From contig OY759261.1 of the NCBI GenBank assembly GCA_963662155.1, positions 66,760,681-66,824,680 on the forward strand: a stretch of DNA of 64,000 nt, read 5' to 3'. Source of the DNA: Lamellibrachia columna. Its lineage: Eukaryota > Annelida > Polychaeta > Sabellida > Siboglinidae. Shown one piece after another: positions 1 through 12,965 of this stretch. The notes below the pieces were generated by a model. It was not told the DNA's origin. It saw nothing but the letters and a program-made list of their open reading frames with translations, and ran no database searches. The translations under genes were made by a program, and so were the position numbers. The stretch's first letter is position 1. Each line of letters starts with the position of its first letter.

Positions 1-2334
1 TAAGACTAAAAAGCATTACTCAGGACCAGAGATCCAGGCACGTTATTAGTTTTTTAAAAACCTTGACATTTTGTATGTAACTTAACCACAAGTTACCATT
101 TATAGATTTACTGAAACAACATCCCTAAAGGTCACAGTGATTAAAATTGCTTCATAAAAGATAATTACAACAATGATGTAAGAAGTCTGGACTGAGCCTT
201 TTTCACCACTGAAAACAATGCTTGATTTTATGGATTCACTTGCAGATTTTATCACTTAATTGTTCACTGTGTAAATAAATGTGGACCGTTGTTCAGAAGA
301 TCACATTTAATTAATGCGCACCAGCTCATTATTTCATGAATTGCAAACCATGGTGATTACTTTGAAGGGGCAAAGCACAATCCAGGAAATTTACCTGCAA
401 CAAAAAGTTCAGCAAATCTTCAATATTTAAATAACTTCATATCAAAAGGAATAGTCTACAACAGGCAGTTTTTTTATAAGCCCAGAAAAGGATTTATTCT
501 GGATATAATCGGACAAAAAGTGAAACTCTAGGATCTGTTAATGTGTGCGCACAAATACCAAACACTTCTGCAATCAAATATGTTCTATATAAAGATTATA
601 TAATTTTTTTATGTTAATAACATGATCAATATTTACACACATGTAGTGCATTAAACTAAATCACTGGTAGCAACAGCGTGACAGAAGGTATGTGTCAATG
701 GTGTCATCAGGTATGTTTCAATACAGTGTCATCAGACCTGTTTATAGCTATTATAGTTAACCAGGAATTTTTCTGCGGTTTTGATCCGGTATATTTATTC
801 AGCCGAACCAGTATCCCATACGGTATGTTTCGTCTACAACTGACAATACTTGAAGCTTTCAAAATTACAAAAAAGTAAACAATTTTGAACAAAAAGACAA
901 CACATTCAACACATCATTGCACGCACTTCTGTGCTACTTCCGTGCAGAAGCATGTCGAGAAGAGCAAATCATAAAAGTTGATCAATGGCCTCTGTGTGGC
1001 GCCACTGTTACATCCACATCAATGCATTTCCTGTGCACGTACACGTGCAGTTGGTGTGTTCTCGAGTGAGGTTAATGGGGAAAAAGATTAAGAATGAGTT
1101 TAAATTATGATAGTAGTAATTATTAAAGACGTCGGACAGCAAGGTATTTTTTTTTTAAATATACCCTTCTGTTGCCGACGTGTCTATCTACTTGTGCATA
1201 AAATTTGTCAGGCCAAGTTGAAAGCGCTACCTAGTGGCTGATGATGTCATATTCATAAGGCGAAGTGCCATAAACATGACAACTGTACGACAGTGTTTCT
1301 GATGCAAACAACTTCGAAATCTCTTCCGACAGTGATGACGATATGTCTAAAATGCCAATAGATTTTGGATGTTCAATATTTCAGCAAATTGCATGACAGC
1401 ATTAGTGAATCATGTTATTATACTAGTTCAGACAGTTAGAACGATGTTGCAGGCTTTTTTGAGGTAAATATCAGCAAGTGGCCACCGCGATTTCTGCTGG
1501 CTTCCACAGCCTGCACTGCCACAGTAAACAACGCGGGACTGACGGGCCTGTTTGAATCGGCATATTGGTGTCAGAAGAAATCATAAAAATAAGTTCTCAA
1601 CACGATTCATTTTTGTTTTATTTTGTAGCAAATATGTATGGCTACATTTTTCCAATTGGACATAGAGACATACAGCCACTCAGTAATTATCTGGTGGCAT
1701 GGTGAACATTTTTATTTTTGCTTTCATTCTTTGGTTACATTCAACTATTAATATCCTCATAAGATTATGTGCTGTAGTTTTTATAATTTTATTACATTAA
1801 CTCTTTTCATCCCAGAGGCCTATCCAAAATAAGCCTCCTAGTTCCAAGGCAAATTTGCTTTCGCACCATTTTAATGTTTTTTGTCTGAGAGTTCCTTGTT
1901 CATGTTGTATTTGTAATGCTTTGTGTCAGTATGTACCATAAACTATATGTGAAATGAAAGCTAATTAAATTATCTTTTGAACGGTGTGAATTTTATAAAT
2001 GTAGGTCCATTTTAACTTTACTATATATATTTTTTACAAATGTTTGGGTTCATTAAAAAATTTCTATTTATAACTAGTCTACTTCAGATTTCATAATGAC
2101 AATGATTAATTATTTTTTAACTGCAAGTATCAGTGAATGAAACCTGGCAAAGAAAATGGCAAGAAAAGTATTAAAAAATTTTTTATTATCCATTACAAAG
2201 TTATGGTATATTTTATCAAATAATTACCAAAAATCACCAAATGTGCCACCATTTTTTCTTCACTTCGAAAAATATCAGTTTTCAAAGAACGACAGCTAAA
2301 TTGATTGCGTTTTTCAACTTGAATACTTGTTATA
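1..2334. other. No gene recognised
   Basis: AT-rich sequence with only short chance open frames. The one local structure I see is an imperfect hairpin around 1128-1182, in which GACGTCGG-CAGCAAGGTAT faces ATACCCTTCTGTTGCCGACGTG across a T-run. No splice-bounded coding segment, RNA gene or transposon protein was recognised. Confidence 0.6.
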
Positions 2335-3308
2335 CAGTTGAGTCTCGTTATAACGTGGTGGTCGGGGTCCACGACTTAGGACCGCACAATACGCGAGGCG
2401 TGTTAGGTGTTCTCATATCTGCCACTAGGGAGCTACTAAACAACGGCGATCGCCGCCCGCTGCACCAAGTCCATGAACGCTGTCGAAGCCCTGTGTGCTT
2501 GCAGCACTGTCTTATATACCAACATGCAGTTTATGGAACTTATTAAACTTATACTAGCATCAACGTATATTATTTTTAAATGTCACAACCTGTTGATTCT
2601 TGAACTGAATAAAACACATGTACGTATACCGTTATGGAATAGATCTACTACGATGATGATGTACTGGACCAATAGGCCTACGAATCGAAAATAATAACCT
2701 GGATCTGAGCAGCCGAAAACGTATATGATTTGACAAACGTAGTAAGTAAGCTGATAAAACACAGAAAACGACAATAGGTAGAATTAATAATTGTTTCACT
2801 TCGTCTTTCAACCGATCTCGACCAAAGCATTAATTTATTACGCACCATTTAACATTGATTCATCGGTTCATATGCGGATGACGAATTCGTATTTTCGCAC
2901 ACCAGTAGAGCCTTGGGTTAGGAATTTGGTATGTTGGTTTCACATCGCGAAAACGATTAAATTTACGATGTAATGGAAGCATGTCATATCACCCAAGTGT
3001 TATGTTGATATTGCATTTAAAACTGTTTATTTGATTCTTACATGAGGCGTATTTGTGAATCTCGATTATAATTTACAAACCGTCGAAACGAAGCCAGCGA
3101 CACCGATCGATGTCGGCGACAGCGCAAAACAAACAACATGTTGATACTCGTTCATTGAGATTGTTCGCTTAATGTTTCTTGAGAATTGTCAAAGCAATTC
3201 TAAGTAGGTTTAAGCAGGCCCATTTGGCATTTTCCCCTGGAGGCAGAAAATCAGGGTCCACGACCGGCCGTGTTATATCCGAATCCGCGTAATAACAGGG
3301 CACGACTG
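2335..3308. mobile_element. Decayed non-autonomous TIR element with TA target sites
   Basis: The left end begins CAGTTGAGTCTCGTTATAAC immediately after TA (2333-2334). The right end, read on the minus strand, begins CAGTCGTGCCCTGTTATTAC, next to TA (3309-3310). About 15 of the first 21 positions agree. TA-flanked CAGT termini with a GTTAT core fit Tc1/mariner/pogo-type elements. The 974-bp interior has no transposase frame, so it would be a non-autonomous or eroded copy. The superfamily is inferred from the ends only. Confidence 0.5.
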
Positions 3309-3310
3309 TA

Positions 3311-5859
3311 CTAGTAGTGTCTAACAAAACACAACTTGAAAACAGTAATTCTTTGACCGCCGTCCATACCACATTCGAGAGCATCTCTATGCGAGTTGTT
3401 GAAAACCCATCCTCCATAATAAACCCTCAAAATCACAGTCAGTTTCTGATTCCTCTACTAGCCAACGTTGCATCCAGTTGTCATGAACTTGTGCCGATTG
3501 ATTGGTTAAAAAAACGCTTGATTACTATTTAAAATAACATCTGTCTCGTCTGAGAATGCATGATCATCGTTGCCATCGCGCATGGCTTGAATGGCATCAG
3601 CCATTTTGTGATAACAACAAAAATCAACACTTTATTTAGTAATCTACTACGCTAGAAATTACCGTCGAAGATTTAAACAAAACAGCGTATAACAACCGGA
3701 AGTGTCCTGGGAAAGTAAATGTACACACATTTTGTGATGCCATAGGAATATGTGTTCGTGTACTCGAGAGAATTCGATAGGCCTACAAGACTACGTTGTA
3801 ACTACACAAAAAGTCATAGTTAGTATAGAAAGTTAAGGTAGCTAGGACGGCTAACGTGTCAGTTGATTTTTTTTTTCTTCTCTTCATAACATGCTAGGAA
3901 ATATTGAACTGAACATCGACACCAGAACTAATCACCCGGCACCAACGTCGTATTTCACCAATCCATCCTTTAAAAAACCAGTCCTTTTTGGAAATCCCCA
4001 ACTTCATAGAAACGCTGATGGTATTTCCGTAGTAACGACTGCGTGCGCACCAATCTTCGAACCAGCTTCATTCGTTCGCCGTGAACATGGAACATATCAT
4101 CTGGTTACTGAGATTCCAGTACACATCAGTATTATATATACCTAACTAAATAATGTCCTTAAACCAGCAAATATCAGCTCTAACGTAGTTTATTGTGCCT
4201 TTGAAACTATAACGGAAATGGCATGTAAATGTGACCTGGTGACCCAGCGGATAACGGGCCAATCAAGATGATCGTAAACACACCCTGCCATGTGTTTGTC
4301 AGATGGCTGGCATAACCTGATATCGCAGATGACAACACGTTATAAATACAGATTCAAGGGCCATTGTGACGGCAAATTAAGGGACATGTCAGTATTAGCT
4401 TGCTTGCCGGCAGCAGTCATTTTCGACATGCTTTTGGTGAGGCATTCCAGTCATATTTATTTTGTTTCTGACCGCAAGTTGGTCTTGGATTGCAGTGCAG
4501 TCATTTATTTCTGTCAGACAGTTCCAGGGCAACGAACCCCCAAACTGGTGCAGCTGTGTGCCAGAAACAAATACGCCCAACATAACATACTCGCATTTGT
4601 CTTTATTATCTGGGGTAACCCATACCCCGTGAGGTGGTGCTCACAATGATGCCACCATGCATGTTGCGTTGTGTTGCGGGTAAACCGGAACTGCATTTCT
4701 GAGACATTGTAATGAATGCTGTGCCAACAGAATGAAACGAGAGCCAATGTTATGCGGATAACTGATTTATTTACTGTGGTAGTAACTGCAATGCTGCTAC
4801 GGGCGATGTAAGAAGCACTGGCGCAATAACGCTCTTCAAAACAGGAGTCTTTTTAGCAATAAAATGATACCTCAATCACATTTGTCCAATAATTATTAGC
4901 AATGTTATGATTTTTAAAGCACCCTTATAAATAACTCCAGTTTGTGTACACTGTGGAAGTTTATCATTGGTCACTCCTAGGGTTAAAGATGACCTGGTGG
5001 ACCATTTCCAACAACCCTTTCATTGTATTACCTTGTTGCCTACGTCTATAACCATTTCTGTCCAAAAACATTACTTACCGTATTCAAACTAATAGGCATA
5101 AAGTATGCTTTTTAAAAAATCGGGCCGTGGAAAAATGTCAAAGAATCTGTTCTTATAAGCATACACCAAATGGATCCTGTTAATTAAAAAAGGGGTGTAT
5201 GCAAATTAGGGCATGTATGCTTAATATATATCGAATACGGTATGTCAATTAGGAGAAGAAACTAATTCCCCACATGTTAATTTCTTAATTAAATCAGCAA
5301 AATTTGTTCATCCATACCTCAGAGATAAGATTATATCAATAAACAATATATAGGGTTGTTTTCACCTATTCTAATTAAAAATTATGGTGGAACCCTTGAA
5401 TTTACATCTATTACAAAGTATTTAAACTAACATTTGTTGCAACATATGCATTACAAATTCATAGTCAGTTCTATACAATAATGTTGACTTTAAAACATCA
5501 TAAAATTTGAAATTAACATGCCATCAAATATGATAATTATACATCGTAAACATGACACATTGTAATAATAAAAATAATATGACATTGCCAAACTATATAC
5601 AGGGTTTTAATGAGGATTTGGTGACGGGGAGGTTGTGTAATTTGTGAAGGATATAATGTACATCCACTGTTGGTGACACTTTAATGCGTACACCCAAACA
5701 TTTTCTGACAGCAGAGACAAGTTAAAAATTAATTAATTAACTTTAAAGCCGGTTTGTTTTTAATCAAACAAGCGGTTTGAGCTGCAGGAGAATTCCCAGT
5801 ATTCCATTTGGTTGCCCATTTTTCCAGTGGGGAGATAGACTTCTTGTAAAGTTTCAGGA
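3311..5859. other. No gene recognised
   Basis: No coding exon, RNA gene or element end that I can support. Open frames at 3891-4145 and 4290-4649 have no family resemblance, no domain pattern and no convincing splice context. Confidence 0.55.
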
Positions 5860-6055
5860 GTATTACCTTTCTGCAGAAGCTGAAAAAAGAAGACTATTCG
5901 TTCACATTTTCACCACTGTCTGTATTGCCAGGTACTCATTTATACAGCTGAGTGAACTGTGGCAACATGGGGTGAGCAAACTTGCCAAAGGGTCGAAGCG
6001 ACCGCAGTGGGATTTGAAACCGGCCTTCTAACCGGTATGCAACTAGGTGTGGCCC
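5860..6055 (-). mobile_element. tRNA-headed SINE, minus orientation
   Basis: Read on the minus strand, a tRNA-like head containing GGTTTCAAATCCCACTGCGG (a degenerate B box) is followed by a conserved SINE core with CACAGTTCACTCAGCTGTA and AATGAGTACCTGGC. The same head and core occur at 30336-30655 and, more decayed, at 12700-12965. The core resembles the shared central domains of invertebrate SINE superfamilies. The 3' tail is not identifiable here. Confidence 0.6.
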
Positions 6056-7151
6056 CAAACTTAAAGTTTGTAAAGAAGATGTAGACACTTTTTATGACTC
6101 AAAATAGCATGAACAAAGAGCTCTCTTAAGTCATTTTAATTAAGTATTGTACTGCGGTTTTGTCAAACACTGTTAAATTCCAAATGCTCAGATACTCCAA
6201 GCATCCTTTATAACCTAACATTAGGTTTTAAATTAAATACTGGAATACACAAAACAGACACATGAATCCATGATTTTTAAATAATAACCAAAACCCGAGT
6301 TTATCTGTATTCATCACATTCCAGGTCAGCACGACATCAAAAACAAAACCAACCTCAGCCTCAGATATTGAGGTGTCCAGTCATTACATCAATATTTTTA
6401 CATGAAGGTTAAAATAGTATTTATACAATGTGAGGTGAAAATTAACTCTGTGTGAATGTGGATTGCACAATCAACAATCACGAATGCATTAAATTTTTTT
6501 TATAGTCCATATAACTGGTATAGGACAGGCACTGCAAATATGATCGTCGTGAGACGTGTTTCGGCACACAGGGCATTTTTCTTTTAGATGTCACAGTAAT
6601 TCAAATTCAAATACATAGATATTCTGTATGTGGCCTTGCTCCTACAACAGTTCAGTAATATGCTTTTTTGGCATATTTTGGAATGTTCTTGAATTCATTC
6701 GATTACCGAAAGGCCATTACGTAAATGGCTGCATCAAAAAGTTTCAACAATTGATTGTCCTGCGTGTCTTACCGTTAAATTTATTACGTCAGTTATAGTT
6801 TTATTCACTGTATACACAACTACGTTTCATTTTAATTAGTGCTGGCCCGATTTGTCATGTCACGATACTTGCCAAACTTGAAAGTTTAGGTTCCAGAAAA
6901 TGCAACGGATTCCGATACTCCATGAGGGTATCCGTGTCGCTTAGATTTTGTGAACGTTGTATCGCGATAGCCGATGCTTCAACGTCAGTATCGATCCATT
7001 TGATATCGAAGACATATTGTAGTTTACAATAATTTTTTGTTGATTCTATAGTTTGTAACGAAGATGTAGGCTATAGGGTTAAGCTATTGGTCAATACCGG
7101 ACCATTGTGCCCCTCAGATCTACAGAGCAACGTGAAAGTCGCACCTGACCG
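6056..7151. other. No gene recognised
   Basis: No supported feature was seen in this AT-rich stretch. Confidence 0.55.
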
Positions 7152-7366
7152 CATATGACCAGGCCTATGCCATATGACCAGGCCTATGCCATGTGACCAG
7201 GCCTATGCCATATGACCAGGCCTATGCCATATGACCAGGCCTATGCCATGTGACCAGGCCTATGCCATATGACCAGGCCTATGCCATGTGACCAGGCCTA
7301 TGCCATATGACCAGGCCTATGCCATATGACCAGGCCTATGCCATATGACCAGGCCTATGCCATATG
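7152..7366. repeat. 19-bp minisatellite, about 11 copies
   Basis: Head-to-tail copies of CATATGACCAGGCCTATGC. The only variation between units is CATATG versus CATGTG, so the array is very homogeneous. Each unit carries the palindromes CATATG and AGGCCT. Confidence 0.95.
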
Positions 7367-8389
7367 CAGTCGAGTAAAATATTTATATATAGTTCCATAA
7401 CTGCCAACATTTGAAAATGGGAAAGAGTAATGATTTTCGCGCGAATCGCGGCCTATGGCCCATATATATATATTTCAATAGTTTTTCATGTTTAATAATA
7501 CCCAAACATCATAGGAATGTGATATAATTACAGATTGTGTTCCCAAACTGTTAAAAAAAAACTTTTATTTCAAGTATATTATATGTACATCATCAACGTT
7601 TCCAGATTATACTTTCCAAATAAATTTCTCGCTTTTTCAGCATCTCTACAAACAATAATGAAACAATGGCGTCGTTTCATCAGCTGCTATCGCTATCCCG
7701 CGCAAAATAAACGTCTGTGCGCATGCGCCGCTGGCTGGACGAGTCCAACTCGCATGATTCCGGCGTTCGTGGGGGTGGTAAAACGGTGGATATGGTCCGA
7801 GCGAAATTATTACTGGGAAAATTGACGATTTATCGTAATATTTCAGAGTATGGGCGTAATGGCATAATGAAAGACAGAAAATCGTAATGATTCTGCAGAA
7901 ATCGTAATGGTTGGCAGGCCTGTAGTTCTATTTCCATGAGACTTATAGTTTGAATCAGAAATGGAGTCACTTGCAGTTTGCGATTTATTACGATTACAAC
8001 TGTAATTTGTTTCTGAAAAAAAGTAACAACACCAATATATTTCTGCTTACTAAATATCAGGTTATATCAGCACAATTATGGCCCATTTACGCTAATGGTC
8101 TGTTTTACCACAACATAAGGGGCCTAATTTTTGCCGATTCATTCTGTTCTGTAATATGAAACATACATGTTGATTTCGCCAAGTTTATGGCAGCAGTGGA
8201 AAAGGGCAGTTTTGATCTGCCTGAAGCAACCACATGAACATAAAGCAGCCACATGAACATAAAGGACTAGCTGAACAAAACATTCCGATTTCAGGTTGCT
8301 GGGTTTGTGGTCACCTATGTGCAAGTATGTTCGCAGTATAACGCCAGTGGAACACCGGGTTTGCCGTTGACCGATGCTCATTTATTCCA
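7367..8389. other. No gene recognised
   Basis: Only a short direct duplication (CCACATGAACATAAAG, twice near 8230-8265) stands out. Open frames at 7535-7825 and 7950-8159 show no family signal. Confidence 0.5.
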
Positions 8390-9030
8390 TAAAACTTGCC
8401 ACGCTTTATTGTTAATGGGTTTGGTTATATCTGCAGAGATACATATCTGTTTAGTTTCTGACCCTAGTAGTTACACAATGATTTCACTAACTGTGATGTT
8501 TTATATGGAACGTGCCACACTTCTTAACACTGACTTTGTTTGTATCTGCAGAGCAATCTATCTGCTTAGTTTCTGTCTCCAACACACGATGCAGTCATTC
8601 ATTGTGACGTTTTGTATTACACTCTATTACTACTGTTTGGTGCGAGCAGTTCCAGTAATATCATTTATGATGTTTCCTTTTGCACTTTTGCATTACTTGC
8701 TCTTACCTGCGGAGTAGGATCTCTGTTTAGTTGATGGCCCCAGCACTTACACAATGATTTCATGTGATGTGATGTTTGTATGGCACTTGCCGCACGTTAC
8801 TGTAACTGAGCTTGCTCATTACTGCAGAGTAATATATCTGCTTACTTTCTGGCCCCAGCGGTTACACAATGATTTCATTCATTGTGATGCTTTATATGGC
8901 GGTTGCCACATTTTTTATTACTGACTTTGCATGTATCTGAAGACCAATATATCTGCTTAGTTTCTGTCCCCAGCAGTTCCACAATGCATTTATTCTTTGT
9001 GCTGTTTTGTATTACACTTTATTATTACTG
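8390..9030. repeat. Diverged tandem repeat, unit about 120-130 bp, about 5 copies
   Basis: Recurring blocks contain ATCTGCAGAG, then ATATCTGCTTAGTTTCTG, then CCCCAGCAGTTACACAATGA, a block like CATTGTGATGTTTTATATGG, and finally ATTACTGACTTTG. Units are heavily substituted, which suggests an old array. The open frame at 8307-8717 is a by-product of the repeat. Confidence 0.8.
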
Positions 9031-9074
9031 GATGCAATGGTTATAGGCCTTAGCAATGCCACACAAATGCTCAC

Positions 9075-9300
9075 GTGAACCATTTGTATCTGTCGACAGT
9101 GACAGATTTGATGAGATGTGTCTCTGTCCTGTGAGCATTGTACAATTTGTATCTATCGTGTGAACAGCGACACGTTGCAGAGATGTGTCTGTCCTGTGAG
9201 CATTGTACCATTTGTATCTGTCGTGCGAACAGTGACAGGTTTCAGAGATGTATCTCTGTCCTGTGAGCTTTGTACCGCTTACATTTGCCTTTTGTACCAG
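9075..9300. repeat. Diverged tandem repeat, unit about 63 bp, about 3 copies
   Basis: Blocks of GAGATGTGTCTCTGTCCTGT, GAGCATTGTACCATTTGTAT and CTGTCGTGYGAACAGTGACA recur in order. It directly follows the 8.4-9.0 kb array but has a different unit. Confidence 0.8.
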
Positions 9301-10225
9301 CATGTGAGCAATAACAGAGCTGTATATCTGTAATTATCACACAGTGGCATGATTGTTGCAGTATGGGTGCAGTTTTTGGTCTTTGTTTACAATGTTGCAG
9401 TGTGCCGCGCAGATGTTCAACCACCTTTCAGTCCCGAGGTAGATCACCTACTGCGAGAAGACCTCATCACGAGGGAAGTTTTAAACCAGCTACAAGACGC
9501 CGTGCTATGCCTTCTGCTGACACATCTTTGTGGCCACTGGTCGATATGTTGCCTGCAACGGACAAAACAATTCATCTATTGACTGTGGGACATTCAGCTG
9601 AGGCAGCGGAGCAGATGGACTTTGCAGTTAACAGTACTACCCTTCTTCAGGGTGAGGTGAATGAGCCATCTTTGCCACAAGTTGTCCTGATGCATTCTAC
9701 CCCATTGGGGGCTGACTTATTTGACTGTATATGGTATGAACATATTCTTGGCAGCCTTATAAAATAGCAATCATGTCCTGAAGGTTTTCTGCTCCTTCAA
9801 CTGACACATGTCTATTTCATATGGCTATAGTTAATAATACTTGTCTAAATTAACTGACGTTTGTTCTGAGAGGTGGATGATGCAGCATGGCTAGCATCCA
9901 TCTTATACACCACAAGCTCTTTTCATGTTGCTACAGCATACTTCTCATTAGTTTGGTATGTTTAATATCATTTGCCCAAGCTAATTGGCTATTGTTGTAA
10001 GGGTTGAATGATGCAGCTTCGCTGGCATCCGTCTTATACAGCAGGCTGGTTGGCCACATTGGCACCTTGTAATAGTGTATTGTTTGATCACACTTTAAAT
10101 ATAAAACCACTTTTCATAATGCATCATTGACCATGTTGACATTAATGCGCCAAGTTTTTGAACGCAGGCAATACGTAATAGTCCAGTAGTTTGCGCTTCA
10201 CTAACTACTTAAACAGCTCACTTCT
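9301..10225. other. No recognised gene; one direct duplication
   Basis: Two related segments near 9870-9905 and 10004-10040 share a run like GATGATGCAGC followed by GGCTAGCATCCATCTTATAC (second copy GGCATCCGTCTTATAC), a direct duplication of roughly 130 bp period. Overlapping open frames at 9349-9582 and 9363-9767 have no recognisable domain. I do not call them genes. Confidence 0.45.
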
Positions 10226-11000
10226 AGGTGGGGGTTGGGCCTCTATTACTGGAGGCCTGGGGTGGGGGTTGGGCCTCTATTACTGGAGGCCTGGGGTGAG
10301 GGTTGGGCCTCTATTACTGGAGGCCTGGGGTGGGGGTTGGGCCTCTATTACTGGAGGCCTGGGTGGGGGTTGGGTCTCTATTACTTGAGGCCTGGGGTGG
10401 GGGTTCGGTCTCTATTACTTGAGGCCTGGGGTGGGATTGGGTCTCTATTACTGGAGGCCTGGGGTGGGGGTTGGGCCTCTATTACTGGAGGCCTGGGGTG
10501 GGATTGGGTCTCTATTACTGGAGGCCTGGGGTGGGGTTGGGTCTCTATTACTGGAGGCCTGGGGTGAGGGTTGGGCCTCTATTACTGGAAGCCTGGGGTG
10601 GAGGTTGGGCCTCTATTACTGGAGGCCTGGGTGGGGGTTAGGTCTCTATTACTGGAGGCCTGGGGTGGGGTTTGGGTCTCTATTACTGGAGGCCTGGGGT
10701 GGGGTGGGCCTCTATTACTGGAGGCCTTGGGTGGGGGTTGGGCCTCTATTACTGGATGCCTGGGGTGGGGTTGGGCCTCTATTACTGGAGGCCTGGGGTG
10801 GGGATGGGTCTCTATTACTGGAGGCCTGGGGTGGGGGTTGGGTCTCTATTACTGGAGGCCTGGGGTGGGGTTGGGCCTCTATTACTGGAGGCCTGGGGTG
10901 GGGGTTGGGCCTCTATTACTGGAGGCCTGGGGTGGGGGTTGGGTCTCTATTACTGGAGGCCTGGGGTGGGGGTTGGGCCTCTATTACTGGAGACCTGGTG
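10226..11000. repeat. G-rich 33/34-bp minisatellite, about 23 copies
   Basis: The unit is GGAGGCCTGGGGTGGGGG followed by TTGGGCCTCTATTACT. Units vary by a one-base change in G-run length and by C/T in GGGYCTC. The plus strand is strongly G-rich, with repeated GGGG-T-GGGGG-TTGGG runs that could form quadruplexes. Long plus-strand open frames of about 110-230 codons here are only the repeat read in three frames. Confidence 0.97.
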
Positions 11001-12699
11001 GGACAAATGACCGCCCCCACCTTCCCTACTTTTACTTGTCATTTAATAATTGTTTTTCTCAATGAGAATGTTTGTGTTGGCTGTAACGCTGTCTCTCAGC
11101 GATACATACGTGTATAACATTGCTTTCCCGATGAGTTTGTTGGTGTTAGCTGTTTAGCTATCTCATCGATATACATGTATATTTTATGTCGGTACAATTA
11201 TTAAATGACCTGTACCAACAATTACTTGTTGTCAATGTGTCTTTCAGTAGGAAACAAGCTCAGGGTTCTGCCATTAAACCTCAGTAGGGTATAAAGTAAC
11301 GAACCAGGCGCGATAATTCACCAAGAGGTTACATTTTTGATTGACACTATGTCAACAGTGAAGCAATTTACTATTTTCTGATTATCAAAATATAGGCACT
11401 ACAGAAAATTGCTTATTTATTAAGTTAACATGTATACTATAAACTGCTTACCCTTTGACAACTTTGACTGTGAAATACTGTACCGATTCCCGATGTTTGA
11501 CGATTGGCAGTTTTTTTGATCAGTAGACAAATGGTTGGAATTTTCGTCTTGGTAAGCACCCAGTGATTCCGAAATCCCATCCGAAATTTCACATTATTCA
11601 GTCGCTGTTGTAATAAAATGCAGACTGTAGGTGTGAGAAGATGGCATGAGTTCCTAGTGCGTTGGTTTTGTCTGGACGAACCGCATCCATGAACATATGA
11701 TGCGTGTTTTCTCGATTGGAAAGTTGTGCAGGGCTACGTTTTATTTCAGTTTTGCACTGACAAAACCCTGCATGACACATTTTTACCATATTGATGTTCG
11801 ATTGACATCGATATATGTCCTGAAGCGCAAACAGTTTGTAAAGGTTAAAACATTTGTAAAATAAAAAGGTTTAATGAACGTGAAAAACTCTACCATTGTT
11901 TATACTGTAAATGAAACATGGCACGTTGAGTCAGTCCGCCCTCTGATGTCAGTCACACTCACACGGATCATAAATGCAAAACTGAGATTTTCATTTTTAC
12001 AACTAATTTGCAATACAAAAATGTTTCTCATTGCAAATAATTTATATCATTGTAATATAAGAAATAAAAACAAAATCTGGAATTTTTGTGAAACAAATGT
12101 CCAAGATCTTCAAGGTTCAACAGTAACTGTATGCCTGTATGTATGTATGCCTGTAATTAGGCACGATGCCTGTGAATAGAACTCTTTATATGGTGTTTTT
12201 AGAGCCACCAGGAAAATACTGTACCGCATACCGTATAAAATATACGGTACATACCATGGCATATAGAGCCAACTGTACAACTGACAACACTAGTGATAAC
12301 AGGTGCAACTTACACTAGTTACTTTGGGTGACAAAATCACTTGAGGCCTTGAAACTGCACTCACTTAACCAAAGAGTGATGGGTGATGTACAGGTTTATG
12401 TCAATATTACGTCTATATGCAACAAAGTAAATAAAGTTACCTTGACAAGATGTCCTTTTTACACCAAGAACATACAAATTTATGCAATGTCATATTATAT
12501 TAGTTTTTGCAGCTTTATTCCCAAGCTCATAGCACTATCCTAACCAATCATAATGCATCAATACTAAATATGCGCATATTCAACCTCAATAAATTGTTTA
12601 AACTACACCTCAATAATTTGTGAGAATAATCAACACAATTAGAAATCTCCACATTTGTTCCGAGGCCAAGAGAACAAGAACAAAACAAGGCACAGGACA
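11001..12699. other. No gene recognised
   Basis: A diverged duplication of about 70 bp lies at 11061-11178 (two blocks of GTTTGTTGGTGTTAGCTGT-like sequence followed by a CTCATCGATATACA-like run). Otherwise no supported feature. Confidence 0.5.
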
Positions 12700-12965
12700 A
12701 TAAAGGTAAGTTTTAGGTGAGTTTTATATAACACTGTATCCAGTCCTTGAACCTCATTAAAAACGCTTTATACTTCACCCCCAGGCAGACGCTGTAATAA
12801 GTGCAATTCCTGTACAAAGACACAGACATCCACCACAGTATATAGCCAGTATATTTATACAGATCGGTGAAATGAGACAACATGGATTGCTTAGGCTTTG
12901 AAACAACACAAGAAGATTCAAACCCTGGTTCAATGGTCTAACAACTACACTACTGTGTCCTACAA
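12700..12965 (-). mobile_element. Decayed SINE, minus orientation
   Basis: Aligns by eye with the SINE at 30336-30655. The tail side shows TTATATAACACTGTATCCAG and a CGCTTTATACTTCACCCCC run, followed by the core (TATTTATACAGATCGGTGAA) and a tRNA-like head with CAAACCCTGGTTC. It is more diverged than the 5.9- and 30.4-kb copies. Confidence 0.55.

Noticed and set aside
9349..9767. Two overlapping plus-strand frames (77 and 134 codons)
   Set aside because: No domain, no splice support and two competing frames; they sit between tandem repeats.
10235..11117. Long plus-strand open frames rich in GLYYWRPG / SLLLEAWG / ASITGGLG
   Set aside because: All three frames of the 33/34-bp minisatellite stay open because the unit has no stop; there is no start context, splice signal or family match.
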